From the NCBI GenBank assembly GCA_013350335.1, contig CM023539.1, positions 25,041,043 to 25,105,042 on the forward strand: 64,000 bases of DNA. Reading direction: 5' to 3'. Positions 21,301 to 34,653 of this stretch are shown here, in pieces (position 1 is the stretch's first letter; each line of letters begins with the position of its first letter). Source of the stretch: Chimonanthus salicifolius. Taxonomy: Eukaryota; Streptophyta; Magnoliopsida; Laurales; Calycanthaceae. The notes under the pieces are model-generated. The model saw nothing but the letters and a program-made list of their open reading frames with translations. It did no database searches and was not told the origin of the DNA. Both the position numbers and the translations under genes were made by a program.

Positions 21301-23925
21301 GAGAGGGGTTTGAGATTTTTTTCTTTTTTATCTTTTCCTCCCACCCAATCTCTCTTCTCTAAATAAAACCCATTTAAGTCGGTGGGTAGCTTCTAGCTAC
21401 AGGTCATAGACTTGGTGAATAATCACCTAATTTTGGGTTTTATAAAAATTCCAAAAATATTCAATGATTATTCATTCATAAATAAATCCAAAACTATATA
21501 ACCTCCATAGTTAGATAAATCAATTAAAACCAAATAATTACTATAGTTTTGAAAAATAAATTAAACCACCTTTTTAGTTTTAAAATCATACCTTGAAAAT
21601 TAAATGTTTTAATTAAAAAAAAAACATTCAAATACTAAATTTCAAAAATTAAAATAACACTTTATAAAACTTCTACCTTTACAGTCGGATTATTTAAATT
21701 GACTGATAAAACACTTCTAAAATTTTCGGGACAATTTGAGACTCTTAAAACATTTAAAACTTTCATTTTATAAAAATAGGGATACACCTGATATCTCAAA
21801 AATCACACTGTTTTAAATCAAAATGAATGGCGATAAAATTCTTTAAAATCAAAATTTTACACTGAATAAAGTAGTAAGTTCTGAGAATTGAAATACCTCA
21901 AATCATTTATTTTCCAAATGCAGATTATTTTAAAGGTCTCAGCCAAAGAAAGTTTAGATAACTTCAACTTTCCCACTAAACTTTAAATGAGTTGGATCCA
22001 CTCGGGCTGAGTCAAACTTTGACTCTAAACAAAACCCACTTTTTAATCTTTTAGATTAATGGTCATTAATCACAATTAACAGCTAAATTCACATAATTAG
22101 GCACTAATTTGGGTTGGGGTATTACAGTGTTAAAAAAGAAGATGGTGATGAGGGAGTGGGAGCATGCCTTTTTCCTTATAGTTTTAATATGGAACATACA
22201 CGAAGAGAATTGGCCATTATGATAGTTATGTTAGAGCTTCCATTTTCTATTGTCGATACGTGCACCATTTCAGAGATTTGTGAAATGCATCAATCCTAGA
22301 GTTCAATTTGTCTCTCGTACGATGGTTAGAAGAGAATTTTTGAAAATCTACCATTTGGAAAAAGCTAAGTTGAAATCATTTCTAAGTACTTCATGCAAGC
22401 ACATTTCTTTAACTTCTGATTTGTGGACTTCCAACGAAACTTTGAGATATTTAAGTGTCACAATGCATTTTGTAGACAACAATTGGAAGTTACACAAGAA
22501 GATCCTTAGTTTTTGTATGGTTCCAGCACCACATACTGGCGTAATTATTGCCAATATGATTGAGAGAAGCTTGGTGGAATATGATATAAAAAAGATATGC
22601 ACAATCACACTCAATAATGCGACAAACAACAAGTCAGCAGTGCATAAACTTGTGGAGACTCTTTCTCGAAAGGAAATTTTGTTACAATGGGGCAAATTCT
22701 TCCATGTAAAATGTGTTGCACATGTTGTTAACTTGATTATGTAAAATAGCTTAAGTGAGATAAAATCACCAGTTGAAGCTATTCGCACATGTTTGACTAT
22801 GTGCGGTCATCGCAATCGCGTAAGCAAGAGTTTGAGAGTTGTGTCTTGCAAGAAAAAAATTCATCCTCTAAAGGCATGTGCTTAGATGTGTGTATAAGGT
22901 GAAATTCAACATATCTTATGTTAGCCTCTGCCTTACCATATGAGAGTGCATTTGTTCGTATGAAGACGCGCGATCCTATTTAAGCCAAGGATGTTACTCC
23001 AACATTTGATGATTGGAGAAAGGCTGAGACAATTTCCAAGTTTTTAGAGCTTTTTTATAATGCAACAAAGGTTTTATCGGGGACAAAATATATCACTTCA
23101 AATCTTATTTTTCATGAAGTTTATGAGATTCAAGCTCATTTACTTGAGATGTTGAAGAATGATGATTCGTGCATTTCTTCAATGGCAAAGAAGATGCAGG
23201 AAAATTTTGCTAAATATTGGAAGAAATGCAATATACTATTTGCTATTGCTCTAGTATTAAATCCCCGTTACAAGTTTGAATATGTAGAATTTATGTATCA
23301 TGAACTTTATTCATATTCTGATGCTGATCAATATACTGAAGTACATCGTAAGGAGATGGTTGCACTTTTCAATGAGTATACTTCTTTCTCTTCTCCACTG
23401 TAAAAATAAGTAGTCACTTCTACTTCAACAGAAATGATGAATGATACTTCAACAGATTCTAAGAAAGAACTTCTCCGAAAAACATTTCTTAGAAAGGGTA
23501 CTGGAAAAAATAATGTGGACTTGAGGACAGAGCTTGAGCAATATTATAAAGAAAAAACTTGTCCAGATGATCCTAATTTAGACATTTTGAGCTGGTGGAA
23601 AGTTAACAGCTCCAAATTTCCTATACTTTCTATGATGGCTCGAGATATCTTAGCAATTCAAGTATCGACTGTTGCTTCAGAGTCTACATTTAGTACTGGA
23701 AGTAGAGTCATCAACCAGTACCGGAGTTCATTGAATCTCGGAGTTGTGCAGACATTGGTTTGCACTCAAGATTGGCTAAGAGATGCCATAAGTGACGATG
23801 TCGTGGAGGGAGAGCCTGAAGTTCATGATCATGAAGACGACACTGATAGGATTGAATCAGGTAATGATTGTTATTTCTATCTATTGAGTATTATTTCACT
23901 TTGTTATTATAATGTTACAATCTGA
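18335..23925 (+). pseudogene. hAT transposase pseudogene
   Basis: The 5' part (18335-18608) encodes a BED zinc finger: SHVWQYF, then CRYC, then HLTRC after a one-base frameshift. The coding sequence resumes after the solo LTR at 22127 with FPYSFNMEHTRRELA-like text, then LTSDLWTS containing the first catalytic Asp. TITLNNATNN follows, where the second catalytic Asp of the usual TLDN motif is Asn. Then come FHVKCVAHVVNLI, a frameshift between 22744 and 23149, a stop at 23401-23403, and a C-terminal dimerisation region with ILSWWKVNSSKFPILSMMARD and VASESTFSTGSRV, which supplies the Glu. Possible small 3' exons follow the GT at 23861. The gene is inactive on several counts. Confidence 0.9.
18609..22126 (-). 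mobile_element. Solo LTR (H) inside the transposase gene
   Basis: It begins TGTCACGCCCTG and ends GGGGTATTACA. Read on the minus strand that is TGTAATACCCC...CAGGGCGTGACA, the same style as the plus-oriented long LTRs here. The flanks ATGTT and GTGTT match at four of five bases, so the duplication is slightly decayed. It is 3518 bp long, has no gag or pol motif and no primer site, and separates the BED finger from the catalytic domain. Confidence 0.8.
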
Positions 23926-25864
23926 TATTACTCTTAACCTTTTTTAAGGTGTCACTAAAGTTGAAGAAAGAAGTGCTGTGATTGGTGATAAATGGTACTT
24001 TTCTTAAATCTTTTCTCCTTATGAATAATGATAAATTTCTATCAATTTGATGTCATGAATATGCATATTTCACTAACTAATTTATTACTTGCAGATCTGT
24101 AAAGGAATCGGATTTGGTGAAGTGGAGAAGATTGGTTGCTGACTTGCTGACTTGAATCCTCTTTGGATGAAAATTATAGTTGTCTTATTTTATTTTTTAT
24201 CTAAATTATTATTGAATTCCCATTTTAAAAGTAGGTGGAAGTAAGTAACAAGAAAGAAGGACTGTATATTTTTATAGTTGCTTGATTCAAAATTCTATTA
24301 AATCTTATCAACTCAGGTTGAATCTCTCGATTTTTAAAGTTTTTAAACAATGGACAATTCAATTTAGTTTGATTTTTAAAACAATGGTTTCACGTGCCAC
24401 CATTCCACCCTTGTTTTTTTTTTTTTTACCCAAGGATAAATGTAGCATAGTAACTGCAAAGATGGTAAAATATTTGGCAGTTGAGTACGAAGAACGACCA
24501 TGTCTTGCATTGGTGTAAGTAGAGATGATGAGAAAGCAACTTCCTTTTCTGCAGGTAACATCTGCAATTTCGACTCTTCATCCCCATAAAAGCCATGGTT
24601 ACATTTAGCAATAAAAGGATGGATCCAATTGGTTATCATGTTTCCAAAATCCAAACTAAATTTTTGGCAAATCTTTTGCCCTTTGGGACTTCTGTTTCAA
24701 ATTGTACTTGACCATCCAATACTGATGTTGGGTGTTGAGGAAATCATCAACGTGGGATAGATAATCTTCAGCTAAGCTTGTTCAGTATCCATTTTGGCTC
24801 TTGGAAATATATCAGCCTACCCTATTGAGTGAAAGACATGTGTTGTAAGTCGGGTCGGGTTCAATGGGTTGCAACTCGGGTAGGGTTGGGTTCACTAAAT
24901 CAGGTTTTTAATTTAGGTCGGGTCGGGTCCGGTTCAATGTGTTGTGAGTCGGGCTAGGGTTGGGTTTATTAAAGCCCGGCCCGCCCGACCTGAGTTGCAG
25001 CCCTAATTGTAATACTTCGCCTAGAAGGGGTCTATAATGTGGAGCGTGTTTATAGAGAAAAAAAGTTATAAATTGCTAGTTGCATTGGAAATTCTCTGGT
25101 ATATAAGTGGTAGCTTTCCTCTTTCTAGCACAAGGCCTTTTGGGAACAACATTGGGTTGGCTCGCCAATGCAAAGTAGTGCGGGCCCATGTGCGTGGGCC
25201 CAAAGCAGACAATATTGTGCTAACGGGTACGGATCGTTACAGGCCCAGCCCAGTTCACTGTCAAATCCAACCCAGTTCGTGAGCCCAACCGACTCAAGCC
25301 CAGTCTTTGGCCCGACTATCTGCCTAGGCCCATTTCAGGCCCGTTCAAGGCCCGTCTTGGCCTCATTCATGGCCCTTTTTGGGGATTTTTTGTGGAGTGT
25401 TTCTAGCCCGTTTCTGGACTGTTGTAAGCCCGTTTCCAGCCAGTTTTACAGGATCATCCCAATTTTGTAGGCTTGTCCCAGCTTCTCAAGCTCTGTTGCC
25501 GTGAGTTGCTTCTTTCTACCCTCTGACCTGTTTTATCACTTGGATTTTGAAAAATGCACATAGGTGAGGGGAATCACTAGACTTGTTTTAGCATACATGA
25601 TTTATATATATCTTTCCTATGACTACTTAAACATGGAGTACGAGGAATGAGACCCTTATGGATTAAAAGTCTCGACAAGGGAACCATTTTGACAAATATG
25701 TAGGCAAAGGGCTCATTCGGGTGTACTCGTGTCTGACTGCTTGTGATGGCATGTTGGTTAGTATTTTGATAACATGTTGGTTGAGTAACATGATGATGTG
25801 CATTGTGTGATAACATGTTTATTTGATTATGTAATGACCTGTTGAGTTACCAAATGTTATAACA

Positions 25865-27807
25865 TGCAATTAGTGCCCCGGCTTTGCCGAGTTCCTATTT
25901 GTCAATTCCATGACTCGGGAAGAAGCACTTGCTAAGAAGCTTGAAGACCCAAGATGATCAAGAATGAAGATTATGTTCCATCGGATTGAAGCTCATCATT
26001 GTGGCAATCACAAAACAGGTATTTAGCTATAGATGACTTTAGGTGGTACCCACACATTAGAGAAGACCATCGCTAAGCTTAGTTAAATAAATGATAAAAT
26101 CATTAAAAGCCTAGAGAGGAAATCTTGAAAGTGAATTGGAACCCAACTTGGAAATATGTATTTGGTTTCACTGTCAGTTCGACTAGTCGTTCTCACTGAC
26201 CCCTCGGTGGATACATGATCTACCCATCGTGGTCAAAGACTGGTCGACTAAATTGACATAGGTTCTGTTTCATAAAATTGTCATTCTGGAAAAGCCGCTC
26301 ATTGAGAGTCTCGTATGCGCTGACCTTTCGGTGAAAGGATGAAACGACCCTCGTGGTTAACGACTCTTCGAAATAGTTTTAAGAGTTCTAGAACTTAGAA
26401 CTCAGGTGGGCTCTCGAGAAAACAGACATATCAGTAGTTCAAGACTGATCGATAGTAGCTAGGACCTACCCCTCGGTAAAGGGCAACAGGTCGTTCTGGG
26501 TATGACAGGTTTCTACGCTTGAAACTACTATTAGCTTGGTGTTGCCCCGACCGAGCCTCACGTATGGACCGACCATTCGGTACGATGACTGTCGATCCAA
26601 CGGCGACACAGACATGTCGATCGGGAAAGAATATTACCATTGGGAGTACACTTAATGCACAACAATAAGATTTTTAACGGTAACATTTCTAGTCACCGAC
26701 CCCTTGGTGCCCTTGACCTGTCAGTACATTACCGTTACTGCAACTGGTTGCCTTCTCTATATAAACCAATCTTTATGCAACCAGTTGGCATCCTACGTAA
26801 AAGTCAGTAGGACCCTTATCATTATCAATGAGCTAAAACAATGGCCAACAGAAGGATCACTCTCTCTCTCTCTCTTGTTTACACTTGGGGAATCAAATAC
26901 AACCAATCATGTGGATTGAGTTTGTGAGAGACAGTAGGAAAGAAAAATCATAACAACCAATCTATTGATTGAGTATGAAAGTGAAGAAAGAGAGGGGGAA
27001 ATAAAAGACATAAATTAGGAAACCTTTGGTAAAACCAGTTTCCTTGTCACCCTCTATTGTAATTGCTTTACAACGGCTATAAGGTGGAGCGTCGGCACCA
27101 GCACACATTGGGTAGATCTTCAAGAAGCACACATCAGCGAGAAAGAGCTTCAAAGGTAAGTGCTTCTGGGTTTTAATTTTATTTTTAAAACCTTTGACCC
27201 GAAAGTGGATTAAGGGGGATTTGATCTCGAACCATTATAAAAAACCTCTAGAGCGTTGTCTCTGGCATAGTGGTGTGTGGAATTTCCAACTAAATGGATA
27301 GGTGGAATTCCTATTCTACAGTGGTGGGTGAAATTCCCAGCCGATTGTGTGAGGTGAATTTCCTATTCTAATTGTGAAAGTGTAAGTCCCCACTTAGTGG
27401 ATTTGGAGATAGTTCAAGGTTGAGCGAGTCCTCACAGTGGATGTAGGTTGGCTAACCGAACCACTTTAATTGGTCTTATGGTGTTTGATTTTTTGTGTGT
27501 TTGTATTTAATATTTAAGTACTCTTTTTAACATACATCACTTTGCATATTGATTATCTTATTGTACACATTATGCACAAGTATCGATAATCAAACAAATG
27601 TAAAGGGTTATAATCTTAGTGTGATCTTTCAAAGAAAGTAGAAACAATCTATCACATTAAACAAATCTCTTCATTAATGTCCCGCTGCACTTAAAGCAAT
27701 CAAGAAATTTGTAAACACCATGAAAACTGGGATTGACCTATAAACCCTCCCTCTAGTGTCAATCGTGTTGTTCTAGCACCGTGAGAAAGGGACTTTCACT
27801 TATTGGG
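25865..27807 (+). mobile_element. Copia-type solo LTR in LTR C
   Basis: The start region TTAGTGCCCCGG...TGTCAATTCCATGACTCGG matches the start of the copia LTR at 49028. The end region CCTCCCTCTAGTGTCAA...GGGACTTTCA matches its ...CACCCCC...GGAATTTCA end. A TATA-like CTATATAAACC is at 26756. The exact first and last bases are uncertain because no clean target duplication was found. LTR C resumes on both sides with GATAACATG-rich text. Confidence 0.65.
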
Positions 27808-28484
27808 CTTGACAATGTGATAACATGCTGGATAAATTGTGTAGTATCATGATGTGTATAACCTATGGCAATAAATGATATGCTTTAGATAATAACATAT
27901 TACATGTTTGTTTTACAACATGTGATAAATTGTAATATATAAGTGGTGTTATGTGATATGCCATGTTGATAACATGCGTAGAGATAACTGTGCATGCATG
28001 TAACTAGTATACATGGAACGTAGGTGTGGGGCATGGGTACTAGGCTATATCAGGATTTAGAGACTCTCCCTACCTTGTCGGGTAGTTAGGGTTGGGAACT
28101 CATGGGAAAACTGCGCAGTGGATGCAGTTGAACTATGGACTACATGTTGGTGGACCCGTAGGTGTCAAACTACCTGGATGGTGTTTCCCTCTTAGGTATG
28201 TGGGTCTTTGGCAGAGTCATGGCCGTGTTGAGTCTACCTTGGAGTTGTTTTAGTACTTATTTTTGTGATAAGTGGATGTACTCCCTAGTGTGGATTTGAT
28301 TTTCAAGTCTGTCATTATGATCTTCGGACATGCCTATGAGAGAGGTGTGGTTTGGTTTGGAGGGCAAAGTGCTCGAGAGTCCCAAGAGGGGCATGTTGTG
28401 AGATGGTCACCGAAACCTCTGGGAAATTGGCTCGCCCAAGACCGACTTAGAGGTCATCATAGACACGATACCAGAGTGCGTGGT

Positions 28485-28965
28485 TATCAGCACGATGGAG
28501 GATAACTCCAATGGTTATTGACACGGTGGAGGATAACTTCCGTGGTTGTTGACACTATGGAGGACAACTCCCGTGGTTATTAGCACGGTGGAGGATAGCT
28601 CTCGTGGTTATCGTCACATTGGAGGATAACTCTTGTGGTTATTAAAACGGTGGAGAATAGCTCTCGTGGTTGTTGACATGGTAGCGGACAACTCCAGTGT
28701 TTATTAGCACGGTGGAGGATGAGGATAGCTCCCGTGGTTATCGACACGATGGAGGACAGCTCCCGTGGTTGTTAGCATGGTGGAGGATAGCTCCCATGGT
28801 TGTTGACACGGTGGAGGATATCTCTCATGGTTATTAGCACGGTGGAGGATAGCTCCCGTGGTTGTTGGCACGATGGAAGACAGCTCCTGTGGTTATCAAC
28901 ATGGTTGAGGATAACTCCCGTGGTTGTTGACACGGTGGAGGAAAACTCCCATGGTTATTCACGAC
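28485..28965 (+). repeat. 31-bp minisatellite, about 15 copies, in LTR C
   Basis: The unit contains CACGGTGGAGGATA and CTCCCGTGGTTATT, with variants, repeating every 31 bases. The array ends a few bases before the insertion point of LTR D. Confidence 0.9.
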
Positions 28966-29616
28966 TTGTAGTGTAACGGGCCAACCCTAAAAAAAAAAAA
29001 TTAAAATATTATTAAAATATTAAGTCTGTACATAAGTCCGTGTTTGCATGAAATTATGCTTATTTCACCTCCTTCCTCTTCCAAACAGCCAACCCTTCTT
29101 CCCGAACAACAACCCTTGACTCCTCTACCTTCCCTCTATTGATTTCACCCATTGAAGGCTTTGGATTTAGATTTCCTAAGGTTGGAGCGCCCCTTTGCAC
29201 GGTTCCATCTCCTCGAAAGGTAAGATCTATGATATTTCTTTTTCCCTTTCTCTTATTTGATGATATCTAAATGAAATGTGTTGAGAATGGAGTATTTGGA
29301 GAGGAATTCATGGAAGTAATTGGGGATTTTTGTTATGGAACCTTGTTTAGGTGTAGATCTGAATTGAAATTGAGTTTTGAAACCATGAGAAAGGAAGTAA
29401 ATTAGGGAAAATGGTATATGCAAATTTTTGGAGATGATTCATGGGAGGAGATTTGGGGATTTCCTGTAAGGATCCGGAGTTTTAACTTCCTATTTTATGT
29501 AATTTTTTTAAATGAATGAAATACATAATGATATTTTGTTCCAAATATTGTGAATAAAATGTAGAAGTGAATGTGCGTTGAAATAAGTAAGGAAAATCGA
29601 ATTTCCCCTCCAATGA

Positions 29617-30930
29617 TGCATCGACTGGGTCGATGTGTCAGTAAACTGAACCTCTTCAGACAATGCATCGATTAGGTCGATGTGTCGGTAAAATTGAACC
29701 TTCCCAGATGATGCAGCGAGTACGTCGATGTGTCGGTAGAAGCTAAAAAACAAACTTGAAGCGAAAGTTACCAGGAGGATGCATCGACGTGGTCGATGTA
29801 TCGGTGGAAAAGTCAAAATCAAAACCAACCGACACATCGACAGACGCCTCTAACATACGCTCTATCTACCACCAACCGTGCACTACTTTCCATGCATGGG
29901 AATCCACCAACATCGTTCCATTCTTCCAAACACCCATTAAAGAGTCTAGGGCAACCAAAAGAGGAAGATAAAAAAAAAAAAAAGGGAAAACAAAATAAAG
30001 AGGAGAGAAAAAAGAAGAGAGAAAAAGAAAGAAAGGAAACAGAGAAAGAGGGAACACCCAACCACCCCTCTCACTCCCTCAACCTCACCCTCTCACTCAC
30101 GTCTCACCCCTCAGCTCGACGGTAAAACCCCTCCTCTCTCTACTGACTTCATCCTCTCTAGGAGAAGGAGGAGAAACGAGACAAAGGAGAATGAGAAACC
30201 GAGCTGAGAAGGAGTGAAGGAAGTAAGGAGCTTGTCCTTCGTCCACTCGGGTACACCTACAAATCATTCGAGGTAGGTGGATTATATTATGATTTTAAGT
30301 AAAATAATCACACTAGGATGATTATAGAATATGTATGAACAAATCTAGGGGATAAAGGACCAAGAATAATGAATATATCAGGAGAGGAAAGGCATGGAAG
30401 ATGAACCCATGATTTCTGACTCAACCCAGCCGACATATCGATTCTGTCAATGTGTCGTCTGGAACAAGAAGTCCAACGGATGGAAACTTCGAAGTATTGA
30501 ATAGAAGGGACCCAACCCAGGATGATACATAACTTGTGTCGATATCTCAGCCTGGGTATGACCGAGAGGAAAATTAAACTTACAAGTGATGAACTAATCT
30601 CGGGACGACCTATCGACAATGTCGATATGTCGGCCTGAGGTACAACAAATATAATATGGAACGAATGGATAATGAACTGATCTCAGAATGACCCATCGAC
30701 AGAGTCGATGTGTCGGTCTGAGAATGGTAGAACCAGAGATGAAAGAAAAGGTGACAAACTAGTCCCAGAACGAAGTATTGACCATGTCGATAAGTCGGCC
30801 TAGGAGATGATCTGAAATAAAAAAGGACAAACTAGAAAGGAACATGAAGTCGACACATCGGAAATATGCACCAGTATATATATTGACTAGATCGATACAT
30901 ATGGGTTGAGAACAGAGAACAAACACGAAC
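29617..30930. repeat. Interspersed palindromic repeat CATCGAC-N3-GTCGATG in LTR B1
   Basis: About a dozen copies of TGCATCGAC-N3-GTCGATGTGTCGG and degenerate forms are spaced roughly 45-90 bp apart. Clear examples are near 29620, 29664, 29780, 30609 and 30692. More copies lie on the far side of the hAT-like insert at 34668-34815. B2 has only about three (47711-47850). Confidence 0.85.
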
Positions 30931-30970
30931 GATGACCGATCAAATTCAGAAGAAGACATCGGAATGAAAC

Positions 30971-33900
30971 TAGGGGTGGAAATCGGGTCGGGTTTTGGCT
31001 CGAACCCGCATGACCTTACCAGAAAATCTTGCGGGAAGGGTCGGGTTGAGAAGTTAGAAACCCGCAATAAATTCGGGTTGGGTTGGGTTGAGAGATTTTT
31101 AACTGAACCCGACCCGACCATATAATAACTCGACCCTTAACTAGAAAAATGACAAATTTTTAGAACCGTTAACTCAGCTTTGTGACCTCTTAACATGATA
31201 GAGTACATAAAGAGCTTCCCGAAAAGGTATTATATGACCCGATCAGAGCTCTTTTGATTAGTGATCCAGTTCGACGATGTTCGGAGGGCATTTTGGACAT
31301 TACTTAATGTCTTTTGTTTTATATAAAAATCATGAATAGTGTCTTGTAAACTTCTTGAGTGTGAAAGATTACTCTTCTGATATATTCAGACCTTGAAATT
31401 TCACACATATTAAGCTTTTGAGTACGCTACTCAGTGGTATTTTCGGAACTTCACGAGTATTCATCGAAACGTGTATTTTACACATGCTTTTAGTTAAAAA
31501 CTCCGATTTTCAAGATATCCCGTATTCTGAAAATTAGTAAACTTAGATCATAGTCAATATATGTTCCTAGTAAACTTTTGGTATTTTTTAGAAAATTGTT
31601 TTGAGGATTTAACACATCAGAAAATGGGACTCAAAGTTTGGAAAAACTGAGACCACCGATTTTTGGTGAAACGATATTTTTGTAAAAATGGAAGATTTTT
31701 ACTTAACGAAACTGAAAATCTTGTTTACCAACCTAGTTAAAACCGGCGTTCTCAACATGATGGCGGATATCGGAGTTTGTCAAATTTTCTCTAAACTTGA
31801 CTCGTTTACAAAAATCTAATATAGAAGTGGATAAGATCAAAGTAGACATTTAAGAAGAAAAGTTGAAATTTTCTAGTTTTTCTAAAAAAATGAAAAAGAG
31901 AAGAAAGTTGAGGTTTGGCTTATGAGACATCATCCAACTCATCCAAAGATGAGTGGATGAGATTCATTAGAGGTTGGTTTTGAAAGGCTATAAATTGTGG
32001 CTTAAGGTTTCAAAATAAACTCATCATTTTCCAAAACCTTTCCCACATTTTTCAAAGCTTATCAAGCAACCCTATTGTAGTGGATTTTTACCTTTCTTCT
32101 GTAAGTATTTATTTGAAGTTAATTCCGTCAATTATAGATAAATTTTATTAGAAACTCCGTCCAAGTTTTGATAAAAAAAATACTATGTAGATTTCGAGAA
32201 ACGAACAAGAGAAAGCTAAGCTCAGAAATTGGAAAACTAGCATTTTTTGAAGAGTCCTTAAGAACCCACTTTCTCGAATTTTTATGAAGCATATGGTGAA
32301 TATTTTATCCCGATTAATATTTTTAAATTGTAGACCTCTGTCAGAGGAAACTCTGTTCAAAATGTCACTGAAATATTCCTTACGGTTTGTTTTAGAAAAA
32401 TCGGACAAGAAAATAGTAAACAATTGGAAAATTGTCTAGCGTTTTGAACTGATGGCATTTTCAAAATTTTCGCGAACAGTATCAGATGACATTTTCATAA
32501 TTTTCACGAGCAGTATCAGTGGTATTTTCGTAATTTTCATGAACAAAACCATTAGCATTTTCTTAAAGTTTTGTGAATAGTGCCCTGGGGCATTTTGGTA
32601 ATTTTGGATATTTTTGGGACAAAAACATAATTTTTGGAAAAGTTTCAAAAATGAATTTTATGTTGTGTTAGCTGAAAAGTACTTATTTTAGACTACTTGT
32701 GGGTTTATTTTTAGTCCGTATTGAGCTTAGTGGCAAAGTCGTAATTTTTATAAAATTGCAGAAACCTCCATAGATGTGTTGTCATGATATTCTAAACACT
32801 TAGAAATATATATTATGGCTATATAGTATTATTATACGTTTTATTTACACTATTTTTCGTTTTAAACAGATTATTGAAATAACACTCATGAACCGAAGGT
32901 GAGGAGATTCAATCACAGTATGTGTTTATTAAGATGCATCTCATTTTGCATTCAATACAATATTCCTTGCACCATTAGCCCTACGGCAATAAGTGGATGT
33001 TCGTGGTCATTTTTATTGACGGAAATGATGTGATCAGATTAGAATATGATACTGACACTGTTCACACGTAAGGAGGTGATTATGAATTTCTACATATAAA
33101 ACGTGAACACAAGAGTGTTTCGTGATGTCAAGATCTAGTCATCCTAAAACGAAGTATGAAAATCACTTATTCTTAGAGATTACTTGGTATTGTTATATTA
33201 GAGATCTAGAGATAGATCATTATCCAATTGTGATTCCGATAGGAATACGCGTAGTTGTGTATAACTGTGTGTATTGCAGGATAATTAATCTATGCGATAA
33301 ATGATGAGTATAGGGCAGACGTACCAGATTAGAGAGATCGGTAACACTTATTTGTGTTATAATATAGCCCGTTGGTGGGCTTTTTAATCTGTGTTTAGTT
33401 TTCCAGCATAGTATAGTTAAATACTGATAGCTGATATTTGTGTTATGATTCCATGCGGGAGGGCTTAAGAATCTATGTTAGTTAACTGAGGTTATTATGA
33501 TGATTTGTGTGAGAGATATTATGTGGGTTGAGAATTGTGTTTAAATCTATATGTTGATGTGCATATTGATTTGTGTACTGTGCATATCAAATTTCCTCAC
33601 ACCAATGTATGAAGTACCTAGCTCGTGGAGGGTACTGGTACGAGATGCATTTAAAATAAGTGTTGTGTGAAGCACTGAGCATGAACTTGCCAGGCGTTGT
33701 AGGAAACGTATTACTCGCGGCTGGGGAAGAGCAGTAGACGTTGTTTGACCGGGATGTCTTTTGAGAAAGAAAGGATATTTCATGATAGATAACTATGTGA
33801 CATTATTCTACATGATTTATGTGTGTATAAACTGTTGTTTGATAACATATTTATTATATTGATAATATGTTGTATTATCTATAACTTGCTGTTGTTTTCT

Positions 33901-34653
33901 CTTCACTGAGCTTGTAAAGCTCACACCCCTTACGAAACAGGAAACTCGTAGGATGAAGGACATGAGGATCTTCAGCTGCAGTGACGGGTGGAAACCCTCT
34001 AACTATCTACCCAATGTTGGGATCTTATGTTTAGCTTATTAGATGTTGTACGTATGAACATGGAATGTAATAAACCCTTTATGGTGTTCGTTTGAAACAC
34101 TATAGGATCTAATAAAGTCTATTTCGTTTCTTATGTGCAATTCTGATGTTGGTGGGATTGGTCATAGCAAATGTTAGGTAGATTAAATATGATATTATCT
34201 AATTGGACTTTCCTAAAAGGTTAAGTTATAGATTACATGTTAATTAGTAATATATCCACATATTATGCATCGAGGTGGAATTTGCCGAGGTTTTGGATTT
34301 TAAGCGGGCCCATGGTGACCCCTTCATCTGCCTGGGATTCTTACCGGCTGGGTATGATTGGATTCGAGATTGTCAAATGTCAGATCTAAACTTAGCCATA
34401 AGTCCATGCATAAGTATGATTTCCGCAAAGTCTAAGTGTTAAAAAAAAAAAAAAATCATGTCACTGGGCCCGGAGGGTCAGGGCGTGACAGACTCGATCA
34501 AACCCGACCCGACCCATTAAAAAGTAGGCTAAAGTAGGTTCAAAATGCAGGGCCAGGTCGAGTTTCGAGTTGAGTCGAGTTATAATTCTGGTCGGGTCAG
34601 GTCAAGACGTTCGGGTCGGATCGGGTTCCATGTATTAGTAACTCGGGCCAGTA
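30971..34653 (+). mobile_element. Small hAT-like non-autonomous element, split by LTR G
   Basis: It begins TAGGGGTGGAAATCGGG and is rich in CGGGTCGGGTT motifs, like the subterminal regions of the hAT at 16885. The flanks AATGAAAC (30963-30970) and CATGAAAC (34654-34661) match at seven of eight bases. The right terminal repeat is poorly preserved. Without LTR G it is about 313 bp and non-coding. Confidence 0.6.
31121..34490 (+). mobile_element. LTR G: solo long LTR in the hAT-like element
   Basis: It starts TATAATAACTCGACCC (probably once TGTAAT...) and ends GTCAGGGCGTGACA. The flanks GACCA and GACTC match only partly. It is 3370 bp and non-coding. Its first half matches the minus-strand LTR fragment at 3290-4706 block by block. 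Confidence 0.7.

Larger units (their letters stand above)
16885..25005 (+). mobile_element. hAT transposon (defective), with a solo LTR inside
   Basis: Terminal inverted repeat TAGGGCTGCAACTC at the left and its complement at the right end (GAGTTGCAGCCCTA). The perfect 8-bp target duplication ATTGTAAT at 16877-16884 and 25006-25013 is the hAT hallmark. Subterminal regions are packed with CGGGT/ACCCG-type motifs (about 16900-17090 and 24845-24990), probable transposase-binding repeats. Between them lies a broken BED-finger/DDE transposase gene. Without the solo LTR the element is about 4.6 kb. Confidence 0.93.
16547..25241 (+). mobile_element. TRIM split by a hAT transposon
   Basis: The 5' LTR is 16547-16782 (236 bp; its first bases TATAATACCC probably derive from TGTAATACCC). 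The primer site TGGTATCAGAGC is at 16785-16796, and the purine tract TTTAAGGGGGTAGA precedes the 3' LTR. The 3' LTR begins at 16879, is interrupted after six bases by the hAT element, and resumes at 25014 to end at 25241 in CGTTACA. Without the insert the element is 566 bp with LTRs of 236 and 234 bp. The target duplication GGCCC is perfect at 16542-16546 and 25242-25246. No protein is encoded. Confidence 0.92.
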
